A DNA stretch of 55,620 bases from Xanthobacteraceae bacterium (lineage in GTDB: Bacteria; Pseudomonadota; Alphaproteobacteria; Rhizobiales; Xanthobacteraceae): NCBI GenBank assembly GCA_020441545.1, contig JAGRLZ010000063.1, positions 1-55,620 on the forward strand, read 5' to 3'. Shown here one piece after another: positions 26,919 through 41,233 of this stretch. How positions within the stretch are numbered: the first letter of the stretch is position 1; each line of letters begins with the position of its first letter. The notes under the pieces are model-generated. The model was not told the origin of the DNA, searched no databases, and was given only the letters and a program-made list of their open reading frames with translations. Position numbers and translations under genes: made by a program.

Positions 26919-27641
26919 CTAATCCAGCCCCTGTACCGGCGGCATCGCCTGGGTCGGCAGGATGGCCGGCGCTGCCGGCCTGGCCGCGGCCTCGTCCGGC
27001 GGCTTCCCGAGCGCAGGTGCAGGCGCCGCATCGTGCGCCGGGGCCGCCCTGGCGACATCGGCTGACCGTCTCGCGGCCTTCGGCCTGCGATGCGGTTGGG
27101 CCGCCGGTTCGGAACCGACCGCCCTTGCCGCAACCGGCTTCACGCGGTGAGGCGCCGCCTTCGGCACCGGCACCTCGCGCGGCAGGCTCGCCACTCGCGG
27201 CACCGATGCGGGCGGACGCGGCGGCCGCCGCAGGCCGACCGGCGGACGCCCGGAGCCGTAGACCACCACCAGTTCGTCATCGAACCGATCGCTCATCAGC
27301 CGGGCCGGCGTGAAGCTGCGGATGCGTCCGGACCGGGCATCCACCACCAGCCGCCCGTCGTCGCCATCGGGGCTGATGACGGAAACCGTGTAGACCGGCC
27401 CGCGCGCGCGGGGCAGCCCGAGCAACGCGAACCCGTTGGCGCGCGCCACCCGCGAAATCATCCGCGGCGGCAGGACCTGCGGGGCGGAAGCGGACCGCGG
27501 CATCGCCGCATAGGCATCGTCCGGATCGCCGGCGATCGCGCCGGGCTCCGTCTCGATGACATAAGGCGCCGGCACCTGAGCCCGCGCCCATGTGCCAGCC
27601 GCCAGCACCCCGGCCATAACGGCCAGTCCCACGATCTTCAT
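26919..27641 (-). CDS. Exported proline/alanine-rich protein, PepSY-like
   Basis: The ATG at 27641 gives 240 residues. MKIVGLAVMAGVLAAGTWARA is a signal peptide. Residues about 55-115 (SRVARANGFALLGLPRARGPVYTVSV..., GRLVVDARSGRIRSF) resemble a PepSY-type peptidase-propeptide fold, and the last 110 residues are a disordered Pro/Ala/Arg-rich tail. Similar exported proteins occur in Bradyrhizobium and Rhodopseudomonas, usually unannotated. Its function is unknown. It is convergent with the Hsp20 gene and divergent from gltB. Confidence 0.7.
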   Translation of the reverse strand: MKIVGLAVMAGVLAAGTWARAQVPAPYVIETEPGAIAGDPDDAYAAMPRSASAPQVLPPRMISRVARANGFALLGLPRARGPVYTVSVISPDGDDGRLVVDARSGRIRSFTPARLMSDRFDDELVVVYGSGRPPVGLRRPPRPPASVPRVASLPREVPVPKAAPHRVKPVAARAVGSEPAAQPHRRPKAARRSADVARAAPAHDAAPAPALGKPPDEAAARPAAPAILPTQAMPPVQGLD

Positions 27642-28141
27642 GACAGTCCCTGCTCCTGTTCCCGCGCCGGCCGCGCCTCCCGGCCGATCGATGCCCCAAG
27701 CCTCGGGAGCGATTCCGGCGCGGCTTGGGCCGAAACGCGGCATGTTCGGCCCGAAATCGTGGCCTGCCACCCATCCCGGCGCCCGTGCCACGGTGCTTGC
27801 GCCGCCCCCGCGACATCGCCTTCGGGCAGCAAAATTGCACACGGAAACGGGACTCGGTCGCGCTTGTGTGATAGACAAAAATTTGGCAATGTTCACGTTA
27901 GGACAGCATGGCTGTCTTAGTTTGGGCCGTCTTGCGGCCCGGAAACTGCCCCTGGGAAGCAGACTGCCTTCAACGCCGAATGCGCCGGCAGGCCCTTTGC
28001 CAGGGATCATGAAGATCGGGAATTCTTGACAATCGCGGCTCGCTGCGCGCGGGCGGTGACCCTGAAAGTGGGTGCCGCGATGGTCGAAGGGTGCGCCGGG
28101 GACACATGTACAAATGCCCTTCATGGGGTGAGAGGACAGAT
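27642..28141. other. Long leader region upstream of gltB
   Basis: No gene is seen in these 500 bases. AT-richer DNA at about 27865-27925, with a hairpin pair at 27902-27940, marks the likely gltB promoter and leader. A more precise promoter cannot be assigned. Confidence 0.5.
27902..27940 (+). promoter_or_regulatory. Two adjacent hairpins in the gltB leader
   Basis: gacagc-atg-gctgtc (27902-27916) and gggccg-tcttg-cggccc (27924-27940) are two perfect 6-bp hairpins seven bases apart, about 200 bases before the gltB ATG. They could be an attenuator-like leader structure or a regulator site. Confidence 0.35.
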
Positions 28142-32916
<4,775 letters not shown>

Positions 32917-32920
<4 letters not shown>

Positions 32921-33090
32921 CACGGACGAGCCGCGTTGCGGTCCTTCACCGGATCGCTTCCCTGGTGGCGGCTGCGGCCGTGCCGGCAGCGCTGTTCTGC
33001 ATCAACGGCGTGCTTGAGCCTTGGATGTTCGTTCTGGGTGCCGTGATCGGATTCGGTTGCTGGTACTTCTTTCCTTTCTTTCTACCGTGA
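32917..33090 (+). CDS. 57-residue membrane protein between gltB and gltD
   Basis: An ATG overlapping the gltB stop (ATGA) opens a 57-codon frame ending 12 bases before the gltD ATG. The product begins with a basic [14 protein letters not shown], followed by two hydrophobic stretches of about residues 14-29 and 36-54, the second ending in WYFFPFFLP. Between them lies GVLEPWM. The overlap, tight spacing, basic start and two-helix profile all favour a real translated gene. I do not recognise a family. It could anchor or position glutamate synthase at the membrane, or merely couple translation of gltD; both are inference. Confidence 0.7.
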
Positions 33091-33102
33091 GTGTGAGACG
33101 CC

Positions 33103-34560
33103 ATGGGCAAGATTACGGGTTTTCTTGAAATCGACCGGCACGACCGCAAGTACGAGCCGGTCGCGGAGCGCCTGAAGAACTATCGTGAGTTCGTCATTCC
33201 GCTCGACGAGAAAGACCTGCGCGACCAGGCCGCGCGCTGCATGAACTGCGGCGTGCCCTATTGCCATGGCACCGGCTCGGTCGAGCCCGGCACGCCGGGC
33301 TGTCCGGTCAACAACCAGATTCCGGACTGGAACGACCTCGTCTATCGCGGCGAATGGGAGGAGGCGACGCGCAACCTGCACTCCACCAACAACTTCCCGG
33401 ATTTCACCGGCCGCATCTGCCCCGCGCCGTGCGAGGCGTCGTGTACGCTGAACCTGATCGAGGCGCCGGTGACGATCAAGACCATCGAGCAGGCGATCTC
33501 CGAGCGCGGATGGCAGAACGGCTGGATCAAGCCCGAGATCGCCGCCCACAAGACCGGAAAGAAGGTCGCCGTGGTCGGCTCCGGCCCTGCCGGCATGGCC
33601 TGCGCGCAGCAGCTGGCGCGGGCCGGCCATGACGTTCACCTCTACGAGAAGAATGCCAAGGCCGGCGGCCTGCTGCGCTACGGCATTCCGGACTTCAAGA
33701 TGGAGAAGGACGTCATCGACCGTCGCGTCAGGCAGATGGAGGCCGAGGGCGTCACCTTCCATTACGGCGCGCCGGTGGGCGGCAGCGCCAGGGGCGCGAT
33801 CGATCCGCGGCAACTGGCGAACGACCACGATGCCGTGGTGCTGACCGGCGGCGCCGAGGCGCCGCGCGACCTGCCGATCCCGGGCCGCAACCTCGACGGC
33901 ATTCATTTCGCGATGGACTTCCTGCCGCAGCAGAACCGCCGCGTCGGCAACGAGCCGCTCGGCGACGTCAAGGATATCCTCGCCGGCGGCAAGCATGTGG
34001 TGGTGATCGGCGGCGGCGATACCGGCTCCGACTGCATCGGCACCTCGCTGCGCCAGGGCGCGCTCTCGGTGACCCAGCTCGAGATCATGTCCGCGCCGCC
34101 GGAGCATGAGAACAAGGGCCTGACCTGGCCGAACTGGCCGCTGAAGATGCGCACCTCGTCGAGCCAGGCGGAAGGCGCGGCCCGCGAATTCGCCGTGCTG
34201 ACGCAGAAATTCGAGGGCGAGGACGGCAAGGTCACCAAGCTGCATTGCGTGCGCGTGGACGAGAAATTCCTGCCGATCCCGGACAGCGAGTTCGCCCTCG
34301 ATGCCGGCCTCGTGCTGCTCGCCATGGGCTTCGTGCATCCGGTCCACGAGGGGCTGCTGAAAACCCTCGGCGTCGACCTCGACCAGCGCGGCAACGTGCG
34401 GGCCAACATGAGCGACTATCAGACCTCGCTGCCGAAGGTCTTCACCGCCGGCGATATGCGGCGCGGCCAGTCGCTGGTGGTCTGGGCCATCCGCGAGGGC
34501 CGGCTCTGCGCCCGCTCGGTCGACACCTTCCTGATGGGATCGACCAGCCTGCCGCGCTGA
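33103..34560 (+). CDS. gltD: Glutamate synthase (NADPH) small subunit
   Basis: This 485-residue protein supplies electrons from NADPH through FAD and 4Fe-4S clusters to GltB. The N-terminal cysteines [17 protein letters not shown] and CPAPCEASC form the cluster region at about 47-115. Two dinucleotide folds follow: [24 protein letters not shown] (near 150) with [15 protein letters not shown], and [19 protein letters not shown] (near 300). [20 protein letters not shown] closes the FAD site. It forms one operon with gltB and the small membrane protein. Confidence 0.97.
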   Translation: MGKITGFLEIDRHDRKYEPVAERLKNYREFVIPLDEKDLRDQAARCMNCGVPYCHGTGSVEPGTPGCPVNNQIPDWNDLVYRGEWEEATRNLHSTNNFPDFTGRICPAPCEASCTLNLIEAPVTIKTIEQAISERGWQNGWIKPEIAAHKTGKKVAVVGSGPAGMACAQQLARAGHDVHLYEKNAKAGGLLRYGIPDFKMEKDVIDRRVRQMEAEGVTFHYGAPVGGSARGAIDPRQLANDHDAVVLTGGAEAPRDLPIPGRNLDGIHFAMDFLPQQNRRVGNEPLGDVKDILAGGKHVVVIGGGDTGSDCIGTSLRQGALSVTQLEIMSAPPEHENKGLTWPNWPLKMRTSSSQAEGAAREFAVLTQKFEGEDGKVTKLHCVRVDEKFLPIPDSEFALDAGLVLLAMGFVHPVHEGLLKTLGVDLDQRGNVRANMSDYQTSLPKVFTAGDMRRGQSLVVWAIREGRLCARSVDTFLMGSTSLPR

Positions 34561-34644
34561 CGCCTGCGCGCGGGTCGCCGCGGCCCCATCAAGCGGACGC
34601 GGAAGGCCGAGCCACGCTCGACTTGCCAGGCTGTTGAAGACCTC

Positions 34645-34676
34645 TCTGTGGTCATTCCGGTCTGTGGTCATTCCGG
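34645..34676. repeat. 16-bp perfect tandem duplication
   Basis: tctgtggtcattccgg occurs twice without change at 34645 and 34661. The second copy forms the left arm of the palindromic element that follows, so a duplication of that arm is likely. Confidence 0.92.
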
Positions 34677-34770
34677 ACGCCGCGCGAGCGGCGATCCGGA
34701 ATCCAGACATGCGAAGACAATCGGCGGGGCTGGATTCCGGGTTCGCACCGTCGGTGCGCCCCGGAATGAC
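34667..34770. repeat. Nested palindromic intergenic element
   Basis: Outer arms gtcattccgg and ccggaatgac enclose inner arms ccggaatccag (34696-34706) and ctggattccgg (34730-34740). Small hairpins such as gccgcgcgagcggc lie in between. The whole can form a cruciform about 104 bases long between gltD and the dioxygenase gene, which are convergent. Confidence 0.75.
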
Positions 34771-34816
34771 GGCTGGGGATTTTCTCGATGGCCTGTGACA
34801 GGTTTGGATTGCAGGC

Positions 34817-35704
34817 TTATTCCGCCGCCTGCCGGGCCACGGTCGGCGCGTCGCCGGCCACGGTGGCACGGCGCATGTCGCGCGGCTGCGACTGGTCGTA
34901 GCGCCGGACGCGGTGCATGGTCTGGCGGTTGTCCCACATCACGAGATCATGCAGCTTCCATTTATGCACGTGGACGAATTCCGGCTGCGTCGCATGCTCG
35001 TTCAGATCGCGCAGCAGCACGCGCGCTTCCGGCGCCGACATGCCGACGATGCCGCCGGCGTGGGACGACAGGTACAGCGACTTTCGGCCATGCACCGGAT
35101 GGGTGCGCACCAGCCGCTGCAGCACCGGCTTGAACATCCGCTTCTCGTCCTCGCTGTAGTCGAGGAAACCGAGCGCGCCCCGCGAATACATCAGCGAGTG
35201 CTCGCAGATCATGTCCTCGATTTCGGCCTTGGTCGCATCGTCGAGCGCATCATAGGCCGCGCGCATGTCGGCGAATTCGGTATTGCCGCCCGTGGGATTG
35301 ACCACCCGCGCCGACAGCAGCGAGAACTTCGCCGGGACCGGCCGGAACGAACTGTCGGAATGCCACAGGCAGTTGCCGAGATTGAACAGGTGGGTGCGAT
35401 GGTCCTTCGGCAGCGGCTTGCCGTCCTTGCCGAGATTGCCGACATCGGCGAGGCCGGACGAGAGGCGGTAGTCCTCGCTCCTGGTGACGGTGCCGCCGGC
35501 CCGGTTCTCCCGCGGCCCGAAATTGGCGGCGAACCGCAATTGCTGCTCGTCGTCGATGTCCTGATCGTGAAACACCAGCACCGCGTAGCGATCCATCGCG
35601 GCCTCGACCTCGCGCGCCTCGTCGGGCGTGAGCGGCTTGCGGAGATCGAGGCCCGAGACCTCGCCGACGAAATGCGGATGGATCTGGCGAATGCTGACGG
35701 CCAT
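34817..35704 (-). CDS. TauD/TfdA-type 2-oxoglutarate dioxygenase
   Basis: This 295-residue protein is a non-haem Fe(II)/2-oxoglutarate oxygenase. The facial triad is visible as H115-x-D117 in CLWHSDSSF and H264 in DNRQTMHRVRRY, and the nearby RDMRRATVAGD offers the arginine that binds 2-oxoglutarate. The family hydroxylates taurine, 2,4-D and related acids, which then break down. The LMYSRG and KWKLHDLVMWDNR segments place it closer to the TfdA/alpha-ketoglutarate group than to strict taurine enzymes. An SDR gene lies upstream on the same strand, 133 bases away. Confidence 0.9.
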   Translation of the reverse strand: MAVSIRQIHPHFVGEVSGLDLRKPLTPDEAREVEAAMDRYAVLVFHDQDIDDEQQLRFAANFGPRENRAGGTVTRSEDYRLSSGLADVGNLGKDGKPLPKDHRTHLFNLGNCLWHSDSSFRPVPAKFSLLSARVVNPTGGNTEFADMRAAYDALDDATKAEIEDMICEHSLMYSRGALGFLDYSEDEKRMFKPVLQRLVRTHPVHGRKSLYLSSHAGGIVGMSAPEARVLLRDLNEHATQPEFVHVHKWKLHDLVMWDNRQTMHRVRRYDQSQPRDMRRATVAGDAPTVARQAAE

Positions 35705-35837
35705 GGCGTATCCTCGCTTGTCGCTGTTGCTTTCGACGGAAGGCTACGCGCGAGGCCCGCAAAGTCAACGCACCGGCGACGCATACCCCTCTCCCTCACA
35801 GGCAGAGGCGCACGGGCCGAGGCGGTCGCGCCCGCCG

Positions 35838-36632
35838 TCACGCATTGCGCGCCATCAGCCCGCCATCGACCGGGATCACCGCGCCGGTGAGGAACGAGGC
35901 CGCCGGCAGGCACAGGCTCAGCGTCATATGCGCCACCTCCTCCGGGTCGCCGTAGCGGTTGAGCGCGGTGCGGCGCCTGGCATAGATCGCCTTGTGCTCG
36001 TCGGAAATCCGCGCCGTCATGGCGGTGGTGATCGGCCCCGGGCAGATGCAGTTCACGGTGATGCCCTCGCGCCCCAATTCCACCGCGAGCGAACGGGTCA
36101 GGCCGGTGACGCCGGCCTTCGCCGCGGAATACGGGCTGTGCAGCGCGGTGGCGCCGAGCGCCTCGGTCGAGGCGATGTTGACGATGCGCGGACTTTTCGA
36201 CTTGCGCAGGTAGGGCAGCACGGCGCGGATCATGCGCTGCTGCGCGGTCAGGAGCACCGCGACCGCGCGGTCCCACATGGCGTCGTAGCCGGCATCGTCG
36301 ATCGGCAGCGCCACCGAGATTCCGGCATTGTTGACGATGATATCGATGCCGCCGAAATGCGCAGCGACCTCCCCGACGACGCGGCGCACGGCCTCCGCAT
36401 CGACGACGTCGAGCTGCCAGGCCCTGGCGGCGCCGCCGCTCGCGGTGATCGCATCCGCGACCGCCGACGCCCCGGCGCCGTCATAGTCGGTGACCGCGAC
36501 ATTGGCGCCTTCGGCGGCGAAGACGCGCGCGGTCGCGCGCCCCATGCCGTTCGCGGCGCCGGTGACGATCACCGTCAGCCCCTTCACCGAACGGCTGAGC
36601 TGCTTGAATTCCGATTCCTTCACATCCGACAT
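35838..36632 (-). CDS. Short-chain dehydrogenase/reductase
   Basis: The ATG at 36632, preceded by cggagaaa, gives 264 residues. The cofactor motif TGAANGMG is at about 24-31, NNAG near 100, then the catalytic serine in NIASTEAL, Tyr and Lys in YSAAKAG near 170-174, and PGPI near 200. The D in VTDYDGAG after the second strand favours NAD over NADP. The substrate is unknown. It may share transcription with the downstream dioxygenase, but the 133-base gap leaves this open. Confidence 0.92.
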   Translation of the reverse strand: MSDVKESEFKQLSRSVKGLTVIVTGAANGMGRATARVFAAEGANVAVTDYDGAGASAVADAITASGGAARAWQLDVVDAEAVRRVVGEVAAHFGGIDIIVNNAGISVALPIDDAGYDAMWDRAVAVLLTAQQRMIRAVLPYLRKSKSPRIVNIASTEALGATALHSPYSAAKAGVTGLTRSLAVELGREGITVNCICPGPITTAMTARISDEHKAIYARRRTALNRYGDPEEVAHMTLSLCLPAASFLTGAVIPVDGGLMARNA

Positions 36633-36848
36633 GGCGTTTTCTCCGCGCGTTTCTTGTGACTGTTCCAGGCAAGGGAATACGGCGCGACGGCATCGATGAC
36701 AACCGGACACCGCGCGCGGGCGCATGGCTTGATTCGCAAGGCTCGACGCGCAAGACCTCGCGCGCATCGCGACATCGGCCCGCGCAAGCGACGTCGCCGC
36801 GTGCAAACGTGGTGACGCGATGATCGGGGGACGTGTCGAACGCCAGCG

Positions 36849-38369
36849 CTACTGGAACAGCCGCGACAGCCAGTCGACGGGGCCGGACGGCATCATCTGC
36901 GGCCGCTGGACATAGATGCGACGCTGCCCGTTCTCGCCGCGCGCCACCCGCGGGTCCGACGGCGGACGATTGACATGACGCCGCTTCGGCTTCTCCGCGG
37001 CGCCTTCGCCGGCCGCCTTGTCGGACGGCGCGGCAACCGCCACCACCGGATCGCCGGCCTTCTCGCGCGCCATCTCGCGGCGCGGCCAGGCGAAATCGTC
37101 GGCGCGGCCGGCCGGCGCGGCCACCGCATCGCCGTTGGTCAGGGTGCGTTTGGCCTGCGGGTCGGCCGTCGCCTGGCGCGTCGTCGGACCGCCCAGCAGC
37201 TGATCGGTGCCGACCGACGAGGCCACCAGCGGCATGATCGGACCCGCGACCGGCCGCGGCGGCGGACCCAGCGGCTTCGCGGCTTCCGGCTTGGCGGCAT
37301 TGTCGTCCGGGGAGCCGGAATCGGCCGGAATCTCGATCAGCGTCGAGCGGCCGGCCATGATCCGGGTGATCTCGCGCTCGACGTAATGCGCAAGCTTGCG
37401 GGCGCCCGCCTTGGTGAAGAACACGCCGTCATAGGAACGCAGGCGGCGGGTCTGCCCTTCGAAGTCCGGGCCTTGCAGCACATAGCGGCCGGCGTCGTCG
37501 ACGAAACCATCCCAGACATCGACATAGGTGATGCCGGCGCGACCGGCCGCCTCGCGATAGAGCGAATCCAGGAACAGGGCGTCGGCGGTCGACCTGGTGC
37601 CGCGGATCGCCGGCAGGCCGACCCAGACCACCGGGACGCCCCTGGTCTTCAGCACCGCGATCATCTGGTCGATCTTCCGGGTGTAAAGCTCCGCCCAGCG
37701 TTCGTCGTGGAAGCGATGCAAACCGCCGCGCCGCGAGGTCTTCTCGGGCGGCGCGTCATCATCGTCGGCGGCGTCGGCCGACTTGTCGTCGGCCTTGTCC
37801 CGGTCGTCGCCGGCGTCCTTGTCGTCGCCGGCGGTTTCGCGGATCGAGCGGCGATCGTGAATGCCCAGCATCACCACGATGACGTCCGGCTTCTCGGTCG
37901 CCAGAATCTCCTTCGCCGCCGCCGCCCAGTCCGAAGGCTGCCCCCTCGGCTGATAGCGGATCAGGCCGGAGACGGTCTTGTATTTCCGGATCACCCCCCA
38001 TTCCGGCGTCTCGCTGAGCGCGTTCTCGAGGCCATAGGCCAGCCAGTCGGCCATGGCATCGCCGAGCACCAGCACATTACGCTCGGCCGGCGTCTCGCGC
38101 TTCTCCGGGGCCGGCGCGCGGGAATAGTCCTGCCGCTCCACCGGCCGCGGCCGGGCGCGCGGCTGCTCGAACGGCGCGAAGAACCCGTTGCCGCCGAACC
38201 AGCCGCCACCGCCGCCGCGCTGCGGGCGATGGGCCGGCCCTTCGAAGAACGGAAAGAGCTGCGCCGATGCGGGAGCCGCAACGCCGAGCAGCATGGCGCC
38301 AGCCACCGCAATCACCCGCAAGGGGGGCCGTCGGGTCAGGTAGCGAAAAGCGCGTTTCATGATTCGCAT
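36849..38369 (-). CDS. DUF459 SGNH-fold exported protein, probable pseudoenzyme
   Basis: This 506-residue protein (start 38369, or the Met three codons later) has a signal sequence (VIAVAGAMLLGVAAPASAQ), a Gly/Pro-rich stretch, then an SGNH/GDSL domain at about 98-335. Its catalytic positions are altered. The GDS serine is Ala105 in LGDAMADWL, the GxND asparagine is replaced in GIHD (169-172), and the DGxHFT histidine is Phe317 in DGVFFT. A highly acidic insert (about 181-212, DDKDAGDDRDK...) and a long Pro/Ala-rich tail follow. DUF459 proteins are linked to envelope or capsule polysaccharide acyl modification; here a binding role is more likely than catalysis. The downstream gene is the SDR. 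Confidence 0.8.
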   Translation of the reverse strand: MRIMKRAFRYLTRRPPLRVIAVAGAMLLGVAAPASAQLFPFFEGPAHRPQRGGGGGWFGGNGFFAPFEQPRARPRPVERQDYSRAPAPEKRETPAERNVLVLGDAMADWLAYGLENALSETPEWGVIRKYKTVSGLIRYQPRGQPSDWAAAAKEILATEKPDVIVVMLGIHDRRSIRETAGDDKDAGDDRDKADDKSADAADDDDAPPEKTSRRGGLHRFHDERWAELYTRKIDQMIAVLKTRGVPVVWVGLPAIRGTRSTADALFLDSLYREAAGRAGITYVDVWDGFVDDAGRYVLQGPDFEGQTRRLRSYDGVFFTKAGARKLAHYVEREITRIMAGRSTLIEIPADSGSPDDNAAKPEAAKPLGPPPRPVAGPIMPLVASSVGTDQLLGGPTTRQATADPQAKRTLTNGDAVAAPAGRADDFAWPRREMAREKAGDPVVAVAAPSDKAAGEGAAEKPKRRHVNRPPSDPRVARGENGQRRIYVQRPQMMPSGPVDWLSRLFQ

Positions 38370-38488
38370 CGGCGTTGGTCGCGGAAAAGGGACTTCGAGC
38401 CAGAAACCATAGGGACGAATTCAGGCCGGAACCGGGCAAGGCCGGCATCCTGCGGTCGCACCTATAAATCGGGCCGCGATCCCGACCG

Positions 38489-39454
38489 TCAAGCCCGCAG
38501 CACAGGGCTCTCGACGGCAGGGTGACCGGAAGGGTCGCCCGGCCCCCCGATCGCCGCCGCGATCCTGTCGTCGATCCGGCGCGCCAGCGCCTCGCTCACC
38601 CGGACCATCGGCAAACGGACCTCCGGACTGTCGATCAGCCCCTGCCGCCACAGCCAGTGCTTGATCGGCGCCGGGCTGGGCTCGGCGAACAGCAGGCGCG
38701 GCAGGTCGGCCAGCGTCCTCCAGGCGGCCAGCGCCGTGGCCCGGTTGCCGGCGCGGATGTGCCCCGCGACCTGCGCAAATGCGGCCGTCTCGACATGGGC
38801 GGAGGCGAGAATACCGCCATCCGCGCCTTGCGCCAACGCGCTGTAGAACAGCGCGTCCTCGCCGGTCAGGATGGCGAAGCCCGGCGGACGCCGGCACAGC
38901 AGGTCGACCGATTGCAGCGTATCGGCCGAGCAGTCCTTCAACCCCACGATATTGGTGCATTCGGCGAGCCGCAGCATGGTATCGTTGCTGATGTTCACCG
39001 CCGTCCGGTAGGGGATGTTGTAGAGCATGACCGGCCGCGCCGTGGCCTCCGCGAGCGCCGCGAAGTGCAGGTACAGGCCCTGCTGCGACGGCCGCGTGTA
39101 GGACGGCGCCGAGATCAGGTAGCCGTCGACCGGCCACGTCTCGGTGCGCGCGATCATCGCCGCGACCTTGCGGGTGTCGCTGCCGGCAAGGCCGAGATAG
39201 AGCGGAATGCGCCGCCGCGCGGCGGTGAGTTCGGTGGCGCAGACTTCCGCCAGACGCCCGGCCTCGGCTTCATCCAGCGTCAGCCCCTCGCCCGTGGTCG
39301 CGCCCAGGATCAGTCCGTCGATTGCGGTTCCGGCGTAATGACGCACCAGCCGGCGCAGCGACGGCGTGTCGAGTTCGCCGTCGCGAAATGGCGTGATCAG
39401 CGGCAGCCAGACGCCGGACGGTCGTTGTTGAAGCGTGGATATCGGCGTGGACAT
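38489..39454 (-). CDS. Dihydrodipicolinate synthase-family aldolase
   Basis: This 321-residue protein is a DapA-type TIM-barrel lyase. The pyruvate-binding GATTGEG is at 51-57, Tyr119 in APSYTRPSQQG, Tyr145 in LYNIPYRT, and the Schiff-base Lys173 in VGLKDCS. All residues of 4-hydroxytetrahydrodipicolinate synthase are therefore present, and GEDALFYSALAQGADGGI is typical. A housekeeping DapA normally has about 295 residues and sits elsewhere, next to smpB in many Rhizobiales, so this could be a paralogue acting on another pyruvate-derived substrate. It is on the same strand as the DUF459 gene, 119 bases upstream of it. Confidence 0.88.
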   Translation of the reverse strand: MSTPISTLQQRPSGVWLPLITPFRDGELDTPSLRRLVRHYAGTAIDGLILGATTGEGLTLDEAEAGRLAEVCATELTAARRRIPLYLGLAGSDTRKVAAMIARTETWPVDGYLISAPSYTRPSQQGLYLHFAALAEATARPVMLYNIPYRTAVNISNDTMLRLAECTNIVGLKDCSADTLQSVDLLCRRPPGFAILTGEDALFYSALAQGADGGILASAHVETAAFAQVAGHIRAGNRATALAAWRTLADLPRLLFAEPSPAPIKHWLWRQGLIDSPEVRLPMVRVSEALARRIDDRIAAAIGGPGDPSGHPAVESPVLRA

Positions 39455-39790
39455 CGGTAAAGTCTCCTGTTCGAGCCGGGAACGGAGACACCTCGCACGT
39501 CACCCCCGTCCGGACCGGCGGGGTTGAGGTTCAGTCTGCAGCGATAAGGAATTACGCGCGCGGACGGCCTGCCCCGATAAGGGCAGCGCGTTTGCGGAGG
39601 CTGTGGGCGGCGCGCGTCATGGATTGCTGATGCGCCGTGCCGCGAACGGAGTCAAGCGTATCCGCGTTTGGACAGGCACGGCGTTTATTCGCCCGTCATT
39701 GCAAGGAGCCCCCGGATCGGCGCCGTGCGCGGCCCCGTTGCGCGACCCCGTTGGCGCGCAATGACGATCCCCTCTCAGCTCATTCCGTCC
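39455..39790. other. Intergenic region with a palindromic repeat
   Basis: No gene is visible. It contains the repeat at 39694-39766 and an ordinary promoter-sized stretch before the DapA-family gene. Confidence 0.5.
39694..39766. repeat. Palindromic intergenic repeat (cgtcattgc type)
   Basis: Outer arms cgtcattgc and gcaatgacg surround GC-rich internal hairpin material. It is a diverged member of the family at 9128-9206 and 34667-34770. Confidence 0.65.
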
Positions 39791-41233
39791 TCAGCGCCGG
39801 CGCAGGCGATCCAGCACGTCAGAGGAGGCGAAGCCGTCGGCGGGGGTGCCGATGGAAGCCTGGAAATTGCGCAGCGCCGCGCGGGTCAGGCTGCCGATCC
39901 GGCCATCCGGCCTGCCGCGATAGAAGCCGCGCTCGGCGAGCAACTGCTGCAGTTCGAGTCGCTCGGCCCGCGACAGCACGCGCTCCTGCCGCGGCCAAGG
40001 CTGCGCGAACGGCTGGCCGCCGCGCAGCCGGTCGGCGAAATGGCCGATCGCGAGGGCGTAAGCCTCGGCCGGATTGTATTTCATGATGACGCGGAAGTTC
40101 TTCAGCATCAGGAAGCCCGGCCCCTCGCTGCCGGCCGGCGCCAGCAGGTAAGCCCTGTCGCCGGGCCGGGGAAACCCTTTTCCATCGGGCCGCGTGACGC
40201 CGAGATGCTGCCATTGCGCCAGCGTCATCACCTTGCCGCGGTCGGCCTGCATGTAATTGAAGCCGCGCGGCACCATGACCTCATAGCCCCAGGTCTTGCC
40301 GCTCTGCCAGCCGTCGCGCTTGAGATTGTTGGCGGTGGAGGCGATCAGGTCGGCCGGGTTGTCGACGACATCGCGGCGGCCGTCGCCGTCGGAATCGACG
40401 GCGTAGCGCTTGAACGATGTCGGCATGAACTGGGTGCCGCCGAACGCCCCCGCCCACGAGCCCTTCAGGTGCTCGGGCCGCACGTCGCCGCGATGCAGGA
40501 TTTCCAGCGCCGAAAGGAATTCGTCCTTGAAGTAGGCCTGCCGGCGGCCGACGCAGGCCAGCGTCGCGGTGGAGTTCACCACGCTGCGGTCGCCGCCCTG
40601 GGTGCCGTAATTCGACTCGATGCCCCAGATCGAGGCGACGATATAGCGATCGACGCCGTAGGCGCGCTCCATGGCGTCGAACTGCGGCTTGTACCGGGCA
40701 AGGATCTCGCGGCCGCGGGCGATGCGGGTGTCGTTGACCAGGATATCGAGATAGTCCCAGATCGCCTTGGTGAATTCGGGCTGCGAGTCCATCAGGTCCA
40801 TCAGCCGCAGGTCGGGATAGAGCCCGGCGGTGTCGCGCTGGAAGCTTTCCCGCGAGACGCCGCGGCGCGCCGCATCCGGCCACATCGCCGCGATGCAGTT
40901 CGGAAAGTTCGCCGCCGCCTGACGGATCGCCGCCGCCGTCATCAGCGGGTTTCCCGAGGCGCCGTCGGTGCCGCTCCAGGATTTGGCGTTGCCGCTGGGC
41001 GCCGGCGCGTCATTGGTCGGCGCCCGGCTGCCAGCGGCCGGCGCATTGGCGCGCTGGAACGGCGACTGCTGCGTGATCGAACTGGTGAAGATGGTGTCGA
41101 GGAAGCTCAAAGGGCCGCCGCCGCTCGCGGACTGCGCCGCGGCCGCGTCCGACAGCGCCAGCATTGCAAGCGCGAAACCCGCCGCTCCGCCGATCAGCCG
41201 CCACCCCCGCGCCCTGCTTTCCATCCGCTGCAT
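39791..41233 (-). CDS. MltB-type lytic murein transglycosylase with peptidoglycan-binding domain
   Basis: This 480-residue exported protein has a signal sequence (LIGGAAGFALAMLALSDAAAAQ). The transglycosylase domain at about 100-400 carries the catalytic Glu206 in SIWGIESNYGTQGG and the family's FGGTQFMPTSFKRYAVDSDGDGRRD. The C-terminal peptidoglycan-binding module lies at about 420-478 (LLAERGFYRGRPDGRIGSLTRAALRNFQ). It cleaves the MurNAc-GlcNAc bond to 1,6-anhydro ends during wall remodelling. No lipobox cysteine is seen, so it is likely a soluble periplasmic form. It is divergent from galU. Confidence 0.93.
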   Translation of the reverse strand: MQRMESRARGWRLIGGAAGFALAMLALSDAAAAQSASGGGPLSFLDTIFTSSITQQSPFQRANAPAAGSRAPTNDAPAPSGNAKSWSGTDGASGNPLMTAAAIRQAAANFPNCIAAMWPDAARRGVSRESFQRDTAGLYPDLRLMDLMDSQPEFTKAIWDYLDILVNDTRIARGREILARYKPQFDAMERAYGVDRYIVASIWGIESNYGTQGGDRSVVNSTATLACVGRRQAYFKDEFLSALEILHRGDVRPEHLKGSWAGAFGGTQFMPTSFKRYAVDSDGDGRRDVVDNPADLIASTANNLKRDGWQSGKTWGYEVMVPRGFNYMQADRGKVMTLAQWQHLGVTRPDGKGFPRPGDRAYLLAPAGSEGPGFLMLKNFRVIMKYNPAEAYALAIGHFADRLRGGQPFAQPWPRQERVLSRAERLELQQLLAERGFYRGRPDGRIGSLTRAALRNFQASIGTPADGFASSDVLDRLRRR

